A stretch of 64,000 nucleotides of DNA from Phycisphaerales bacterium (GCA_020847535.1 JADLBU010000016.1:62001-126000), one strand, 5' to 3'. Positions 50,279 through 59,204 are shown, counted from the first letter of the stretch. Notes: generated by a model not told the origin, from the letters alone. Made by a program: numbers and translations.

Positions 50279-52708
50279 ATGGCTGGCCGTGCGGTGCCCT
50301 CCTGTCTTGCCTGTTTGGCCACACTCACCGTGGCTGGCTGTCTTTCCACCTCTGAACTCGAGGCTCGGCACGATGGAGATGAGATGGAGACCCCCGGTGC
50401 GCCGCGAGAGGCGTACATCTGGCGCCGCAAGGCATGGGTCGATGAGCAAGGCCAGATCGCACCAGGCGCCTACGCCGCGGCCCTGAAGCAGCGAGACGCG
50501 ATGCTCGCCGCAACCGCCACCACACGCGGCGGCGGCATCAACTCCCTCTCCTGGACCAGCCGAGGTCCTGACAACATCGGCGGGCGCACGCGATCGCTCC
50601 TGATTCATCCCGTACAGACCAACCGTCTCTGGGCGGGAGCCGTCGGCGGTGGGATCTGGTCAAGCATCGACGGTGGCTTGCACTGGACGGCGATCAACGA
50701 CCGAGAGGCCAATCTCGCGATCTGCTCGATGGCGATGGCGCCCTCTGATCCGGCGATCATGTACGCCGGGACCGGCGAACAACACATCGCCGGCGATGGG
50801 GTGCATGGAATCGGTATCTACAAATCGACCGACACCGGCGCAACATGGACCCTCCTGCCCGCGACCGAGACCTGGGCCGGCCACAATGTCGTCTCGATCG
50901 CGGTCAGCCCCGGTAATCCGAACTCGATCCTCGTCGGCCGGATCAACGGCGGTGTCTACCGGTCCACCAACGGCGGTGCGACCTGGAGCAACCCGTACTC
51001 CGCTCGCGGCGCCCACTGTGTCGCCATCGACCCCACCAACCCAAACAACTGCATCGCCGCCATTCTCGATTACAGCCTGATCTACGGCGGCTGGTTTAAC
51101 CGCTGCGTGTACAGCACCAACGCCGGCCTTTCGTGGAGCGTCTGCACGGGTCTGAACGCCAAGCCCGGATACGGCCGCATCCAGCTCGCCTACGCCCCAA
51201 GCTCACCCAACATCGTCTACGCGACGTACACCGACGGCAAGGTGTACAAGAGCACCGACGGCGGCAAGAGCTATGCACCCGTTACGACCGAGGGCTCTAC
51301 CCGCATCGACACATGGGCCGCCCCTCTGTGGGTCGATCCCACCAACCCCGATTTCATCGTCACAGGGACTGGAACCGCCCATGTGGCGAGATCCACCGAT
51401 GGCGGTGTCACAATCCAGCAGATCAGCAACGGCTACATCAACACGATCGATCCGCACCCCGACATCCAGAGCGTCGTCGCCGATCCCGGCTTCAACGGCA
51501 CCACCAACACGCGTGTCTACGTCACTACCGACGGAGCCACCTACCGCACGGACAACATCTACACCGCCGCGATGGGGTCGGGATGGACGCGGCTGGACAA
51601 GACCAACCGCACCACGCAGTTCTACAGCGCGGTCGGCGATGGACCCACCGGCCGTCTTTACGGCGGAACGCAGGACAACGGATGCCTGCTGCTGAAGCCC
51701 GGCTCCGACAATGCGACGTTTCCCTTCGGCGGCGATGGAGGCTTCTCGGCGATCGATTCGCTCAACCCCAACTACATCTACGGCGAGTTCATCTACCTCA
51801 TGATCCACCGGGCGATCGGCTCCGGCGGCGGGCAGTACATGGTCAAAGATCTTGCCGATGCTGGCAACGCCGCCAACTTCATCGCGCCGTTCATCCTCGA
51901 TCCCAACAACCCGCTCACGATGCTCGCCGGTGGCAACAGCCTCTGGCGGAACACCAACGCCCGAAACGGCGCGCTCTCTCCCTGGAAATCCATCCGACCG
52001 GGCACGGGCCAGTACATCTCCGCGATCGCGATCGCCAAGGGTGACTCGGCGACGATCTGGATTGCCCAGAACGATGCCAAGATCTACCGAACCACCACCG
52101 GCACGGCGACTTCCCCCACATGGCTAACCGTGGATGACAACGGCGCCACAAACCCCCTTCCCGCTCGCTACGTCTCCCGAATCCTCATCGACCCCGCCGA
52201 CAAGCAGACCGTCTATGTCTGCCTCGGCGGCTTCAGCCCGGACAATCTCTGGAAGACCACCGATGGTGGCGCCACTTGGGCCGATATCACGGGTGAAAAC
52301 ACCACCGGTCTCCCCAGCGCTCCCATCAGGGGGATCGCCCGCCACCCCCACCACGCCGGCTGGCTCTACGTCGCCACCGAAGTCGGCATCTTCACCACCA
52401 CCGATGGCGGCGCCCACTGGTCCACCACCAACGATGGCCCCGCGAACGTCTCGGTCGATGAAATCAACTTCCTCAACAACTCCACCGACACCCTGATCGC
52501 CGGCACCCACGGCCGCGGCCTCTTCACCGCCATGGTCATCGACTGCCTCTCCGACACCGACCACAACGGCTTTGTCGACACCGATGACTTCGATGCGTTC
52601 GTCGCCTTCTTCTCGGCCGGCGATCCCCGAGCCGATGTCGATGAATCCGGATTCGTCGATCTCAATGACTTCACGCTCTTTGTGCAGAGATTTGAGGCGG
52701 GCTGCTGA
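50279..52708 (+). CDS. BNR/sortilin-type beta-propeller lipoprotein with GC-type dockerin
   Basis: 809 residues from the ATG at 50279, with GAGG upstream; the frame is open further left but has no signal there. The signal peptide ends in the lipobox LTVAGC (Cys21). The body consists of many BNR repeats (GGIWSSIDGGLHWTAI, GIYKSTDTGATWTLL, GVYRSTNGGATWSN, LWKTTDGGATWADI), as in Asp-box propellers. The C-terminus, CLSDTDHNGFVDTDDF then RADVDESGFVDLNDF and ending EAGC, is a GC-type dockerin like that of the HAF protein. The enzyme activity, if any, is unknown. It is likely surface-attached. Confidence 0.83.
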   Translation: MAGRAVPSCLACLATLTVAGCLSTSELEARHDGDEMETPGAPREAYIWRRKAWVDEQGQIAPGAYAAALKQRDAMLAATATTRGGGINSLSWTSRGPDNIGGRTRSLLIHPVQTNRLWAGAVGGGIWSSIDGGLHWTAINDREANLAICSMAMAPSDPAIMYAGTGEQHIAGDGVHGIGIYKSTDTGATWTLLPATETWAGHNVVSIAVSPGNPNSILVGRINGGVYRSTNGGATWSNPYSARGAHCVAIDPTNPNNCIAAILDYSLIYGGWFNRCVYSTNAGLSWSVCTGLNAKPGYGRIQLAYAPSSPNIVYATYTDGKVYKSTDGGKSYAPVTTEGSTRIDTWAAPLWVDPTNPDFIVTGTGTAHVARSTDGGVTIQQISNGYINTIDPHPDIQSVVADPGFNGTTNTRVYVTTDGATYRTDNIYTAAMGSGWTRLDKTNRTTQFYSAVGDGPTGRLYGGTQDNGCLLLKPGSDNATFPFGGDGGFSAIDSLNPNYIYGEFIYLMIHRAIGSGGGQYMVKDLADAGNAANFIAPFILDPNNPLTMLAGGNSLWRNTNARNGALSPWKSIRPGTGQYISAIAIAKGDSATIWIAQNDAKIYRTTTGTATSPTWLTVDDNGATNPLPARYVSRILIDPADKQTVYVCLGGFSPDNLWKTTDGGATWADITGENTTGLPSAPIRGIARHPHHAGWLYVATEVGIFTTTDGGAHWSTTNDGPANVSVDEINFLNNSTDTLIAGTHGRGLFTAMVIDCLSDTDHNGFVDTDDFDAFVAFFSAGDPRADVDESGFVDLNDFTLFVQRFEAGC

Positions 52709-52743
52709 AGACGACTCCGTGGTCGTGTCGTCGTGCTCGTCTG

Positions 52744-52781
52744 CCGCTTCTCGCGGCACAGGCATCCTGCCTGCGGCTTCC
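52744..52781 (+). repeat. REP-like palindromic repeat, copy 2
   Basis: Core ACAGGCATCCTGCCTGC at 52758-52774, preceded by TTCTCGCGGC. One mismatch to the palindrome. It lies in the convergent gap between the BNR lipoprotein and the methyltransferase. Confidence 0.75.
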
Positions 52782-52802
52782 TCATCCACGCGTAGAACCC
52801 GT

Positions 52803-53618
52803 TCAACCCACCGACCCCGCACTCACCACGATCGCCCGCATCGTCGCCGAGCAAGGCCGATCCCCGTACCGCTCCGCGAGCTTGCGGCTCGCCGCCTCGC
52901 GATACGGCGTCGGATCCGTCACCCCGCGCTCCATCAACCCTGCGAGAAGTGGCGTCCCCTCGATGAACCCCCGCGCAGCATCCTCGGCTTTCGGAGCCAC
53001 GCTCGGGAACCCCACCGTCTCGATCTCGCATCGCGTGAATCCGCCGGCGAGCACCACGCGCTGGATCTCGGCGTGGTCAAACCACCCGTACGGCATCTTC
53101 GCCAGGAACATCGGCGGGTTCTCGGTGAACATCCCCGCCACCGTCTCCTGCACGATCCGCGGGATCGGGTTGTGCTCCAGCGAATCCCACACGCTAAAGA
53201 TGTATCGCCCGCCGGGCTTCAGCACCCGCCGAGCTTCCTGCATCGCCTTGACCTTGTCGGGGAAGAACATGACACCGTACTGACACGCGATCGCATCGAA
53301 CGAGCGGTCGGGGAACGGCAAGTTGCAGGCATCCGCGGGCTGGTACGTGAGGCGGTGATCATCCCCCATGAGCCCCTTGCCGACGTTGAGCATCGGCTCG
53401 CTGATATCCGTCACGGTAAGCCGCGCGGATGCGGGCATCGCGCGGGCGATCTCCTTGGTCACGATGCAGGTGCCGGCGGCGAGCTCGAGGATCTGCTCAT
53501 TCTCGCGTGGCTTGAGGCGGCCGGCGATGTCCCTGGCGTAGTCGCTGAAAATGAGCGGTCCGAGGAAGTTGTGGTAGGTCTTGGGAACGGACCCGGAGAA
53601 GGCAGGTTGCTGTGACAT
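52803..53618 (-). CDS. Class I SAM-dependent methyltransferase (Methyltransf_11/25 type)
   Basis: 271 residues. SAM motif I is QILELAAGTCIVTKEIARAMP and motif II ARLTVTDISEPMLNVGK. The acidic and post regions are CNLPFPDRSFDAIACQYGVMFFPDKVKAMQEARRVLKPGGRYIFSVWDSL. Similar enzymes act on quinones or small molecules; the substrate is unknown. It starts 135 bases from the next gene on the same strand. Confidence 0.85.
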   Translation of the reverse strand: MSQQPAFSGSVPKTYHNFLGPLIFSDYARDIAGRLKPRENEQILELAAGTCIVTKEIARAMPASARLTVTDISEPMLNVGKGLMGDDHRLTYQPADACNLPFPDRSFDAIACQYGVMFFPDKVKAMQEARRVLKPGGRYIFSVWDSLEHNPIPRIVQETVAGMFTENPPMFLAKMPYGWFDHAEIQRVVLAGGFTRCEIETVGFPSVAPKAEDAARGFIEGTPLLAGLMERGVTDPTPYREAASRKLAERYGDRPCSATMRAIVVSAGSVG

Positions 53619-53753
53619 GTCAAGTACCCCTTGGCGCGTGTGACGGTTGCGAAGCGAGCCTCAGAAGCATATTGGCTTGTTGGCTCCGGTGCGAGAATGC
53701 CGGTAACTCATCGCCGGCAGGCTGCATGTTGCGGGACGACTCGGCGGCCATCG

Positions 53754-54380
53754 TCAACGACCAGATACCAGGCCGAGCTTCCCCACATCGCGATCCAACC
53801 GCGGCGGTCCCCACTGCGGAGTGCTCATGAGCAATGACGACAGATTGGTCGAGATGGAGTCCTGTGGGCCATTCTGGCACATGGAATCAGCGATTGCGGA
53901 ATGAGCAGGGAGAAGCCGCGGTTGCGGGTACTGAAGCAGCGGAAAGGGGTTGAGTTCATCCCAGATTCGGTAGTACTCGCGAATCCCGTGCCGCTGCGGC
54001 AGCTGATCCGGAGTGGTGCCGACACTGATGGCCAGTGCCGTGGAGTCTACGAGTGCGTTGCACCTTGGTGTGCGATTGGCGCTGAGCGGCTGGAGCGGAT
54101 CATCGATGTCGTAGAGCTCGAACTCCGTCGGATCTCGGTGGCGAAATACTGCAAGCGCACCATACCTCTCGGCATCGAATACTACGTTGTGTGTTGCAAG
54201 CCCTGATCGATATGCCAGAGCGAGCGCGACATCGGCCATCTGAGTCGGCGTGTCCGTGCAACACGAGCACTCCACATCAAAGCGATCACCATCGAGAAGA
54301 AGCCAAGACTTGGCCCATCCTGACTCGCTTTCAACCAGTTCGACCTGGAATGTGAGCGTGCGTGGCGATGCTTGGGACAT
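53754..54380 (-). CDS. Hypothetical protein
   Basis: 208 residues. No signal peptide or membrane segment. It has a Cys pair VECSCCTDTP near residue 36 and a helical C-terminus. I do not recognise a family. Its strand, spacing and codon use agree with the neighbours. It lies between hicB and the methyltransferase. Confidence 0.5.
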   Translation of the reverse strand: MSQASPRTLTFQVELVESESGWAKSWLLLDGDRFDVECSCCTDTPTQMADVALALAYRSGLATHNVVFDAERYGALAVFRHRDPTEFELYDIDDPLQPLSANRTPRCNALVDSTALAISVGTTPDQLPQRHGIREYYRIWDELNPFPLLQYPQPRLLPAHSAIADSMCQNGPQDSISTNLSSLLMSTPQWGPPRLDRDVGKLGLVSGR

Positions 54381-54464
54381 GGAGATGAACCCCTTGGAGG
54401 GCGGAGAGTCGTGTTGCGCTCAAAGCGAGAAGGCGATCCATCGCCCGGAGGATATCATCGACGA

Positions 54465-54686
54465 TCAGGCTGCCCGCACGACCGTCGCGGTCGATCGAGC
54501 GGGAGGCACCGGCTCGCCATGCTCCCGCAGTACATCAATATGACCCCTGATCGCTTCCACGATGTTGGCGAACGCCTCCTCGCGCGTATCTCCGCACGAT
54601 GTGCAACCGGGCAGGTCAGGAACCCAGACGCTGAAACTGCCATCATCGGCGGGCTCAATGTCGACGGTGTATTGCATCGGAGTCAT
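54465..54686 (-). CDS. hicB: HicB-family antitoxin
   Basis: 73 residues. MQYTVDIEPADDGSFSVWVPDLPGC and GDTREEAFANIVEAI form the HicB partial RNase-H-like fold. There is no C-terminal DNA-binding domain, so autoregulation may depend on another contact. Its ATG overlaps the hicA stop by 4 bases (ATGA), the standard coupling of such pairs. It neutralises HicA by direct binding. Confidence 0.88.
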   Translation of the reverse strand: MTPMQYTVDIEPADDGSFSVWVPDLPGCTSCGDTREEAFANIVEAIRGHIDVLREHGEPVPPARSTATVVRAA

Positions 54687-54877
54687 TTTAGCAGTCCTGC
54701 CTGCCGAAGGATCGAGCGCATCGTGCCGGGCGCGACATCACGGCTTTCCTTGCCGCCTCCCGGGATTGTGACCACTCCGGGCTTTGTCGGATGCTTGAAA
54801 TGCGGGTGGCTCCCGTTTGGACGGACATGCACCCAGCCGTCATCGCCAACAATCTTGATAAGGTCCCGAAACTTCAC
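54683..54877 (-). CDS. hicA: HicA-family mRNA interferase toxin
   Basis: 64 residues starting at GTG. The HicA fold has the catalytic His24 in NGSHPHFKHP and the sequence VTIPGGGKESRDVAPGTMRSILRQAGL. HicA cuts mRNA and is held inactive by HicB. The gene starts just 12 bases after the thiC stop, on the same strand, with no clear Shine-Dalgarno, so it may be made from the thiC transcript. An own promoter within thiC cannot be ruled out. Confidence 0.9.
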   Translation of the reverse strand: MKFRDLIKIVGDDGWVHVRPNGSHPHFKHPTKPGVVTIPGGGKESRDVAPGTMRSILRQAGLLK

Positions 54878-54889
54878 GCGAGGAGGATA

Positions 54890-56908
54890 TCAGATAAGGC
54901 GATCCTGCTTCGCGATCCCCAGCGCCGGCCGCACATCAACCTGCACCAGCACCTCCCGCCCCGCCTTCTCCGCCTGCATCCGCTTCGCCTCCTCCGGGTC
55001 CACGTAATCCGAATGGCACGACAGCTTCTCCTCCTCACTCGATGCCTTCTTCTCCATCGCTTTCTTGGTCTTGCTCGCCAGTTTGTGAATCTCATCCGGC
55101 GAAAGAACCCCGCGTTTCTCGAGAATTTCCCGCTGCTCCGCCGTCAGAGCATCGGACCTCTTCGCCGCGCCCGGTGTCATCCCATCCTTGCCGCCCATCC
55201 GCTCAAACCCCTCCGCCTTCCCGCTCGCGAACTCCTGGATCTCCTTCGAAATCCGCACCGAGCACCAGTCGTGTCCACACATCGCGCAGAAGTCCGTATC
55301 GACATCCAGATCCTCATCGTGATACGCCCGGGCGGTGTCCGGATCGAACGACAGCTCGAAGTGCATCTCCCAGTTGAGCGCTGCCCGCGCCTTGGTCAAC
55401 TCATCATCACGGTCCCGCGAGCCCGGGATCCCCAGCGCCACATCCGCCGCGTGCGCGGCGATCTTGTACGCGATGCACCCCTGCTTGACATCATCCTTCT
55501 TAGGAAGCCCCAGGTGCTCCTTGGGCGTCACATAGCACAGCATCGCCGCGCCGTGGTACGCGATCGCCGTCGCCCCGATGCAACTGGTAATGTGGTCATA
55601 CCCCGGGAACATGTCCGTCACCAAGGGCCCCAGCACGTAGAACGGCGCTCCATGGCACAGCCGCCGCTGGATCTTCGCGTTCCACTCGATCTGGTCGAAC
55701 GGCACGTGCCCCGGCCCCTCGATCATCACCTGCACCCCAAATCGCCACGCCCGCTCGGTCAACTCGCCAAGCGTCTCCAGCTCCGCGAGCTGGGCCTCAT
55801 CGGTCGCATCCGCCAGCCCGCCGGGCCGCAGCCCATCCCCAATCGAGAACGTGACGTCATGCTGCCGCAGGATCCGGCAGATATCATCCCAGCGCTGGTA
55901 CATGATGTTCTCTTGCCCATGCACCAGCATCCACTTGGCAAGCAGCGATCCACCACGCGACACGATCCCGATCAGCCGGTTCTTGACGAACCTCAGGTGC
56001 CCGCGACGCACCCCCGCGTGGATCGTGAAGTAGTCCACACCCTGCCGCGCCTGGTGATGCAGCGAAGCCTCGATCGTCGGCCAGTCCAGATCCTCAATCT
56101 TCTTCCCGATGATCATCGAGTAGATCGGCACCGTCCCGATCGGCACCGTGCTCTCCCGCACGATCGCCTCCCGGCACTCATCCAGATTCCCACCCGTCGA
56201 CAGATCCATCACCGTGTCGGCGCCCCACTTCTCAGCCCACTTGAGCTTCTCGACCTCCTCGTGCGTGCCGCTGGAGATCGGCGAGGCCCCCATGTTCGCG
56301 TTCACCTTCGTCAGGCTCGCCCGCCCGATGCACATCGGATCCAGCTTGTACTTGAGGTGATTCACGTTCGCCGGGATCACCATGCGACCGGCGGCGATCT
56401 CATCACGCACCTGCTCGGCGGTCAGGTGCGACTCGCGCTGCGCTACCCGCCGCATTTCCGGCGTGATGATCCCCAGCCGCGCGTGCTCGAGCTGCGTGAT
56501 CGGCACAAACCCCGCCGGCGGTGTCACGCGCCGGGTCACCCCGCGAGCATCCGTGAACACATGGGGGTTGCACGCCATGCATGGCGAGGATGCGGGCGAG
56601 GCCGCGGCCTTCGAGCCTTCAACGACCTCAACCAGCCAGTCCTCCGGCATGAAATCCCACGCCGTCTTGTCGCTGGGCGCGGGCATCCCAGGCGTATCCG
56701 GCGAGGAGAACATCAGGGGCCCGCCGATGTCGGGAGCGTTGGCGAACGAGCCGGGCGTCGTCACCGGCGATGTCACCCCCGGATTGCCCGCCCCGCGGGT
56801 CGGAACGCCGAAACGATGAATCGATGAATGAGACGAAGTCGTGATGGTGGTAGGAGGGGTCGTGGGGATCGTGGGGGTCGTGGGGGTCGTGGGGGTGGGG
56901 GGGGTCAT
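54890..56908 (-). CDS. thiC: Phosphomethylpyrimidine synthase ThiC
   Basis: 672 residues. A radical-SAM enzyme that makes HMP-P, the pyrimidine of thiamine. The C-terminal iron-sulfur motif is CAMCGHDWC (about residues 538-546). Core motifs are RMVIPANVNHLKYKLDPMCIG, then KVNANMGASPISS, DLSTGGNLDECR, PLGTVP-like VPIGTVPIYSMI, and FTIHAGVRRGHLRF, RGGSLLAKWML, EGPGHVPFDQIEWN. The start at 56908 is set by a riboswitch that carries the ribosome site. Residues 1-20 contain only Met, Thr, Pro and Ile, an unusual repeat-coded leader. It is followed by hicAB. Confidence 0.96.
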   Translation of the reverse strand: MTPPTPTTPTTPTIPTTPPTTITTSSHSSIHRFGVPTRGAGNPGVTSPVTTPGSFANAPDIGGPLMFSSPDTPGMPAPSDKTAWDFMPEDWLVEVVEGSKAAASPASSPCMACNPHVFTDARGVTRRVTPPAGFVPITQLEHARLGIITPEMRRVAQRESHLTAEQVRDEIAAGRMVIPANVNHLKYKLDPMCIGRASLTKVNANMGASPISSGTHEEVEKLKWAEKWGADTVMDLSTGGNLDECREAIVRESTVPIGTVPIYSMIIGKKIEDLDWPTIEASLHHQARQGVDYFTIHAGVRRGHLRFVKNRLIGIVSRGGSLLAKWMLVHGQENIMYQRWDDICRILRQHDVTFSIGDGLRPGGLADATDEAQLAELETLGELTERAWRFGVQVMIEGPGHVPFDQIEWNAKIQRRLCHGAPFYVLGPLVTDMFPGYDHITSCIGATAIAYHGAAMLCYVTPKEHLGLPKKDDVKQGCIAYKIAAHAADVALGIPGSRDRDDELTKARAALNWEMHFELSFDPDTARAYHDEDLDVDTDFCAMCGHDWCSVRISKEIQEFASGKAEGFERMGGKDGMTPGAAKRSDALTAEQREILEKRGVLSPDEIHKLASKTKKAMEKKASSEEEKLSCHSDYVDPEEAKRMQAEKAGREVLVQVDVRPALGIAKQDRLI

Positions 56909-56912
56909 GGAT

Positions 56913-56999
56913 CGCTTCCCTACGCCGGTGCAAACCGGATCAGGTTCAACGGGTGCTTCTCAGCGGCTCGCGGACAACCCGCGACCGCGCCCCGAGCTC
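56913..56999 (-). promoter_or_regulatory. TPP (thiamine pyrophosphate) riboswitch controlling thiC
   Basis: On the minus strand the conserved elements appear in order: the P1/P2 side, then CTGAGA, then ACCCGTTGAACCTGATC, then GCACCGGCGTAGGGAAG. These are the pyrimidine- and pyrophosphate-sensing parts of the thi box. AGGGAAG ends the element 5 bases before the thiC ATG and doubles as the Shine-Dalgarno. Binding of TPP is therefore expected to hide the ribosome site and reduce translation. Confidence 0.93.
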
Positions 57000-57021
57000 A
57001 TCGACAAGTATAGTGGCTCCA

Positions 57022-57064
57022 CCTACGCAATCTCGTGGCACAGGCATCCTGCCCGTGTGCTACC
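57022..57064 (+). repeat. REP-like palindromic repeat, copy 3, upstream of the thiC riboswitch
   Basis: CCTACGCAATCTCGTGGC, core ACAGGCATCCTGCCCGT (57040-57056), then GTGCTACC. It lies just 5' of the riboswitch in the thiC promoter region and just after the DinB stop at 57081. Confidence 0.8.
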
Positions 57065-57080
57065 GATGCTCCATCGGCCC

Positions 57081-57686
57081 CTACCTCACCCCTGGCATCT
57101 CCACCGCCGACTGCCAATCCACCACCCCCGGATCCGGCAGGTCATCGCTCAGCCCCGGCACGTTCAGGTGCCGCATCATGTTGATGCACTGCGCCCGGTG
57201 ATGCGTCCCATGCACCACGATGTGCGTCAGCACCGCCCCGCGCGTGAACGTGTAGGTCACCGGCTTGCCATCCTCACCCGGCCACTGCACCACCAGCGTC
57301 TTCTCAAGCCCATCCTCCACCAGCCCGCGCGTTACCACGACCAGGTCCGCCGCCGCCTCCTCGTGCAGCGCCAGAAGCTGATCCGGCGTCCGATCCCCGC
57401 CATCGACCGCGATATCCGGCCTCCCCGGAAACGAATTGAGCGCAGCCCGCAGCGGACGGCCCGTTAGCCGGTCCGTCCATCGCCGCACAACCCCCACGAT
57501 GTGGCTGAAGTTCTCGTGCAGCGATCCCAGCCCGATCTCGAATCGCCTGTGAAACTGCTCATGCGACATCACCCGGCACCGCTCCAGCATCGTCCGGGTC
57601 GCCCACGCGTCATACGCGAGCAGGACGTCCAGCGGATTCGATGTCAGCGTGACCCCTGCTCCCTGTGCCGTTCCCGTTAAAGCCAT
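57081..57686 (-). CDS. DinB/YfiT-family protein
   Basis: 201 residues. A four-helix metal-binding fold, with LLAYDAWATRTMLERCRVMS, HENFSHIVGVVRRWTDRLTG, and the C-terminal VLTHIVVHGTHHRAQCINMMRHL carrying the His cluster. The DinB group includes thiol transferases and damage-inducible proteins of mostly unknown role; it is unrelated to DNA polymerase IV despite the name. It lies upstream of thiC on the same strand. Confidence 0.83.
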   Translation of the reverse strand: MALTGTAQGAGVTLTSNPLDVLLAYDAWATRTMLERCRVMSHEQFHRRFEIGLGSLHENFSHIVGVVRRWTDRLTGRPLRAALNSFPGRPDIAVDGGDRTPDQLLALHEEAAADLVVVTRGLVEDGLEKTLVVQWPGEDGKPVTYTFTRGAVLTHIVVHGTHHRAQCINMMRHLNVPGLSDDLPDPGVVDWQSAVEMPGVR

Positions 57687-57795
57687 GATCTCACCCCTCT
57701 ACCGGCGAACTTCCCACCCTGCGGCAAACGCATCGTAGCGGCAACCCAATTCCCTCCATATCCCGCCATACACCACTCTCCTATATCCTCAATCC

Positions 57796-58611
57796 ATGTC
57801 CGCCCCCGCCCCACCCTCCACCCGCCAGCTCCTGCTCGCCCGCCACCTCGACCGCGTCCGCCGGCTCGCCGCTCCCTGCCGCGAGGGCCTCCTCATCCGC
57901 GAACTCCGCGCCGGCTGGATCACCCGCGCCATCGGCAAACCCCCCGCTGACTACGCCTCCGCGAGCCACGACCGCGTCTACTGGCTCGCCCTCACGCGCA
58001 AGCTCGAATCCACCGACATCGAGCAGGCCCGCAACATCGCCACCTCCATCGGCATCCAGCGCCTCTTCCTCTGGCTCGCACCCTGGGCCTCCGATGCCTC
58101 CACCGATGCCCTGCTCAACGCCGCCGGTGCATCCCGCATCCACCAAATCCAGTACATCGCCTTCTCACGCCCCGCCGGCGAGGGCAAGCCCCCGCGCCCG
58201 ACCGCGATCAAGGCCGAACCCCTCGACCCCGCCTTCGCCCAGGACATCCTCCCCCTCTGCGAGCACTGGTACAGCAAGGATGGGATCGCCACCGCCCTCC
58301 GCATGCTCCAGATCCCCTCCATCGAAGTCCACGCCGCCTTCGACGGCCCCAAGCCGATCGCCCTCGGCCTCCTCACTATCGATGGCGATTGGGCCTACAT
58401 CAGCGCTGCCGGCACCGACCCCGACCATCGCGGACAAGGCGCCCAATCCGCCCTCATCTGCTCCCGCCTCCAGGCCGCCGCCGCTCACGGCGCTGCCATG
58501 TGCGCCTGCGAAACCAACACCGCTGTCCCGATTTCCCTCCGCAACCTCAAACGCTGCGGCTTCGTCGAGGCGATCAACTGGCATGTGTACCAGTGGGATC
58601 TCCAGCGCTGA
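57796..58611 (+). CDS. GNAT acetyltransferase
   Basis: 271 residues. The C-terminal half holds the GNAT core: AYISAAGTDPDHRGQGAQSALICSRL (acetyl-CoA loop), then ACETNTAVPISLRNLKRCGFVEA. The N-terminal half (about 1-130) is helical and may be a second, degenerate acetyltransferase domain or a substrate-binding part. Substrate unknown. Confidence 0.78.
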   Translation: MSAPAPPSTRQLLLARHLDRVRRLAAPCREGLLIRELRAGWITRAIGKPPADYASASHDRVYWLALTRKLESTDIEQARNIATSIGIQRLFLWLAPWASDASTDALLNAAGASRIHQIQYIAFSRPAGEGKPPRPTAIKAEPLDPAFAQDILPLCEHWYSKDGIATALRMLQIPSIEVHAAFDGPKPIALGLLTIDGDWAYISAAGTDPDHRGQGAQSALICSRLQAAAAHGAAMCACETNTAVPISLRNLKRCGFVEAINWHVYQWDLQR

Positions 58612-58689
58612 AAAATCCGCGCACTTTGTCCGCCGATCCGATAGACTCCAATAGCGGCGGTTCTCTACCGCCCTGAAACGGAGGACACG

Positions 58690-59115
58690 ATGACCGCGTT
58701 CCGTGGTTTGTGTTTTTCTCCTGATTCGTTCGGTGGTGGAGGCGGTGGAATCGGTGGAGGTAGCAGTGGGGGTAGTGGGGGTGGAGGACTGGGCGGCTCA
58801 TCCGCCGGCACATCTACCGCCGGACTCCCCCCCGAGAACAAGCCCAAGATCCACGGCTTCGGCGGCGGTCCCAAGATCGAGCACGCCGAATCACGCTGGA
58901 AGCGGCCCCTCAATAAGAACGGCCTGGGCGCCACCCACGTCCGCACCTTCCACGGCAAGCTCACCAACCAGGGCATGGACTTCCTCGACCAGCACATCAA
59001 CGACTGGCTCGATGCCCATCCCGAGGCCGAGGTCAAGTTCTCCACCACCCAGATCGGAGAAGTCGCCACCGCCACCGGCAAGGAGCAGATCATGATCGTT
59101 CAGATCTGGATCTAA
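58690..59115 (+). CDS. Small hypothetical protein with Gly-rich start
   Basis: 141 residues. Residues 14-45 are almost only Gly and Ser. The rest reads KPKIHGFGGGPKIEHAESRWKRPLNKNGLGATHVRTFHGK, then a helix NQGMDFLDQHINDWL and a beta-rich end. I do not know a family. The Gly-rich stretch is coded by GGTGGA-type repeats. Confidence 0.5.
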   Translation: MTAFRGLCFSPDSFGGGGGGIGGGSSGGSGGGGLGGSSAGTSTAGLPPENKPKIHGFGGGPKIEHAESRWKRPLNKNGLGATHVRTFHGKLTNQGMDFLDQHINDWLDAHPEAEVKFSTTQIGEVATATGKEQIMIVQIWI

Positions 59116-59204
59116 GAGACTGTTTCAGAACTTCGTAGCAGAGCGGTAGAACACAGGCAGGATGCCTGTGCCACGAGATGGGGTAGGGTTCTGAAACAAT
59201 CTCT
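59115..59204. repeat. Nested element: 17-bp inverted termini around a REP-like copy
   Basis: AGAGACTGTTTCAGAAC (59115-59131) faces GTTCTGAAACAATCTCT (59188-59204), 16 of 17 paired. Between them lies REP-like copy 4. The layout looks like a small mobile or palindromic unit. Confidence 0.7.
59145..59188 (-). repeat. REP-like palindromic repeat, copy 4
   Basis: Minus-strand copy of the element at 36354, with 36 identical bases. Core 59153-59169. Confidence 0.88.
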
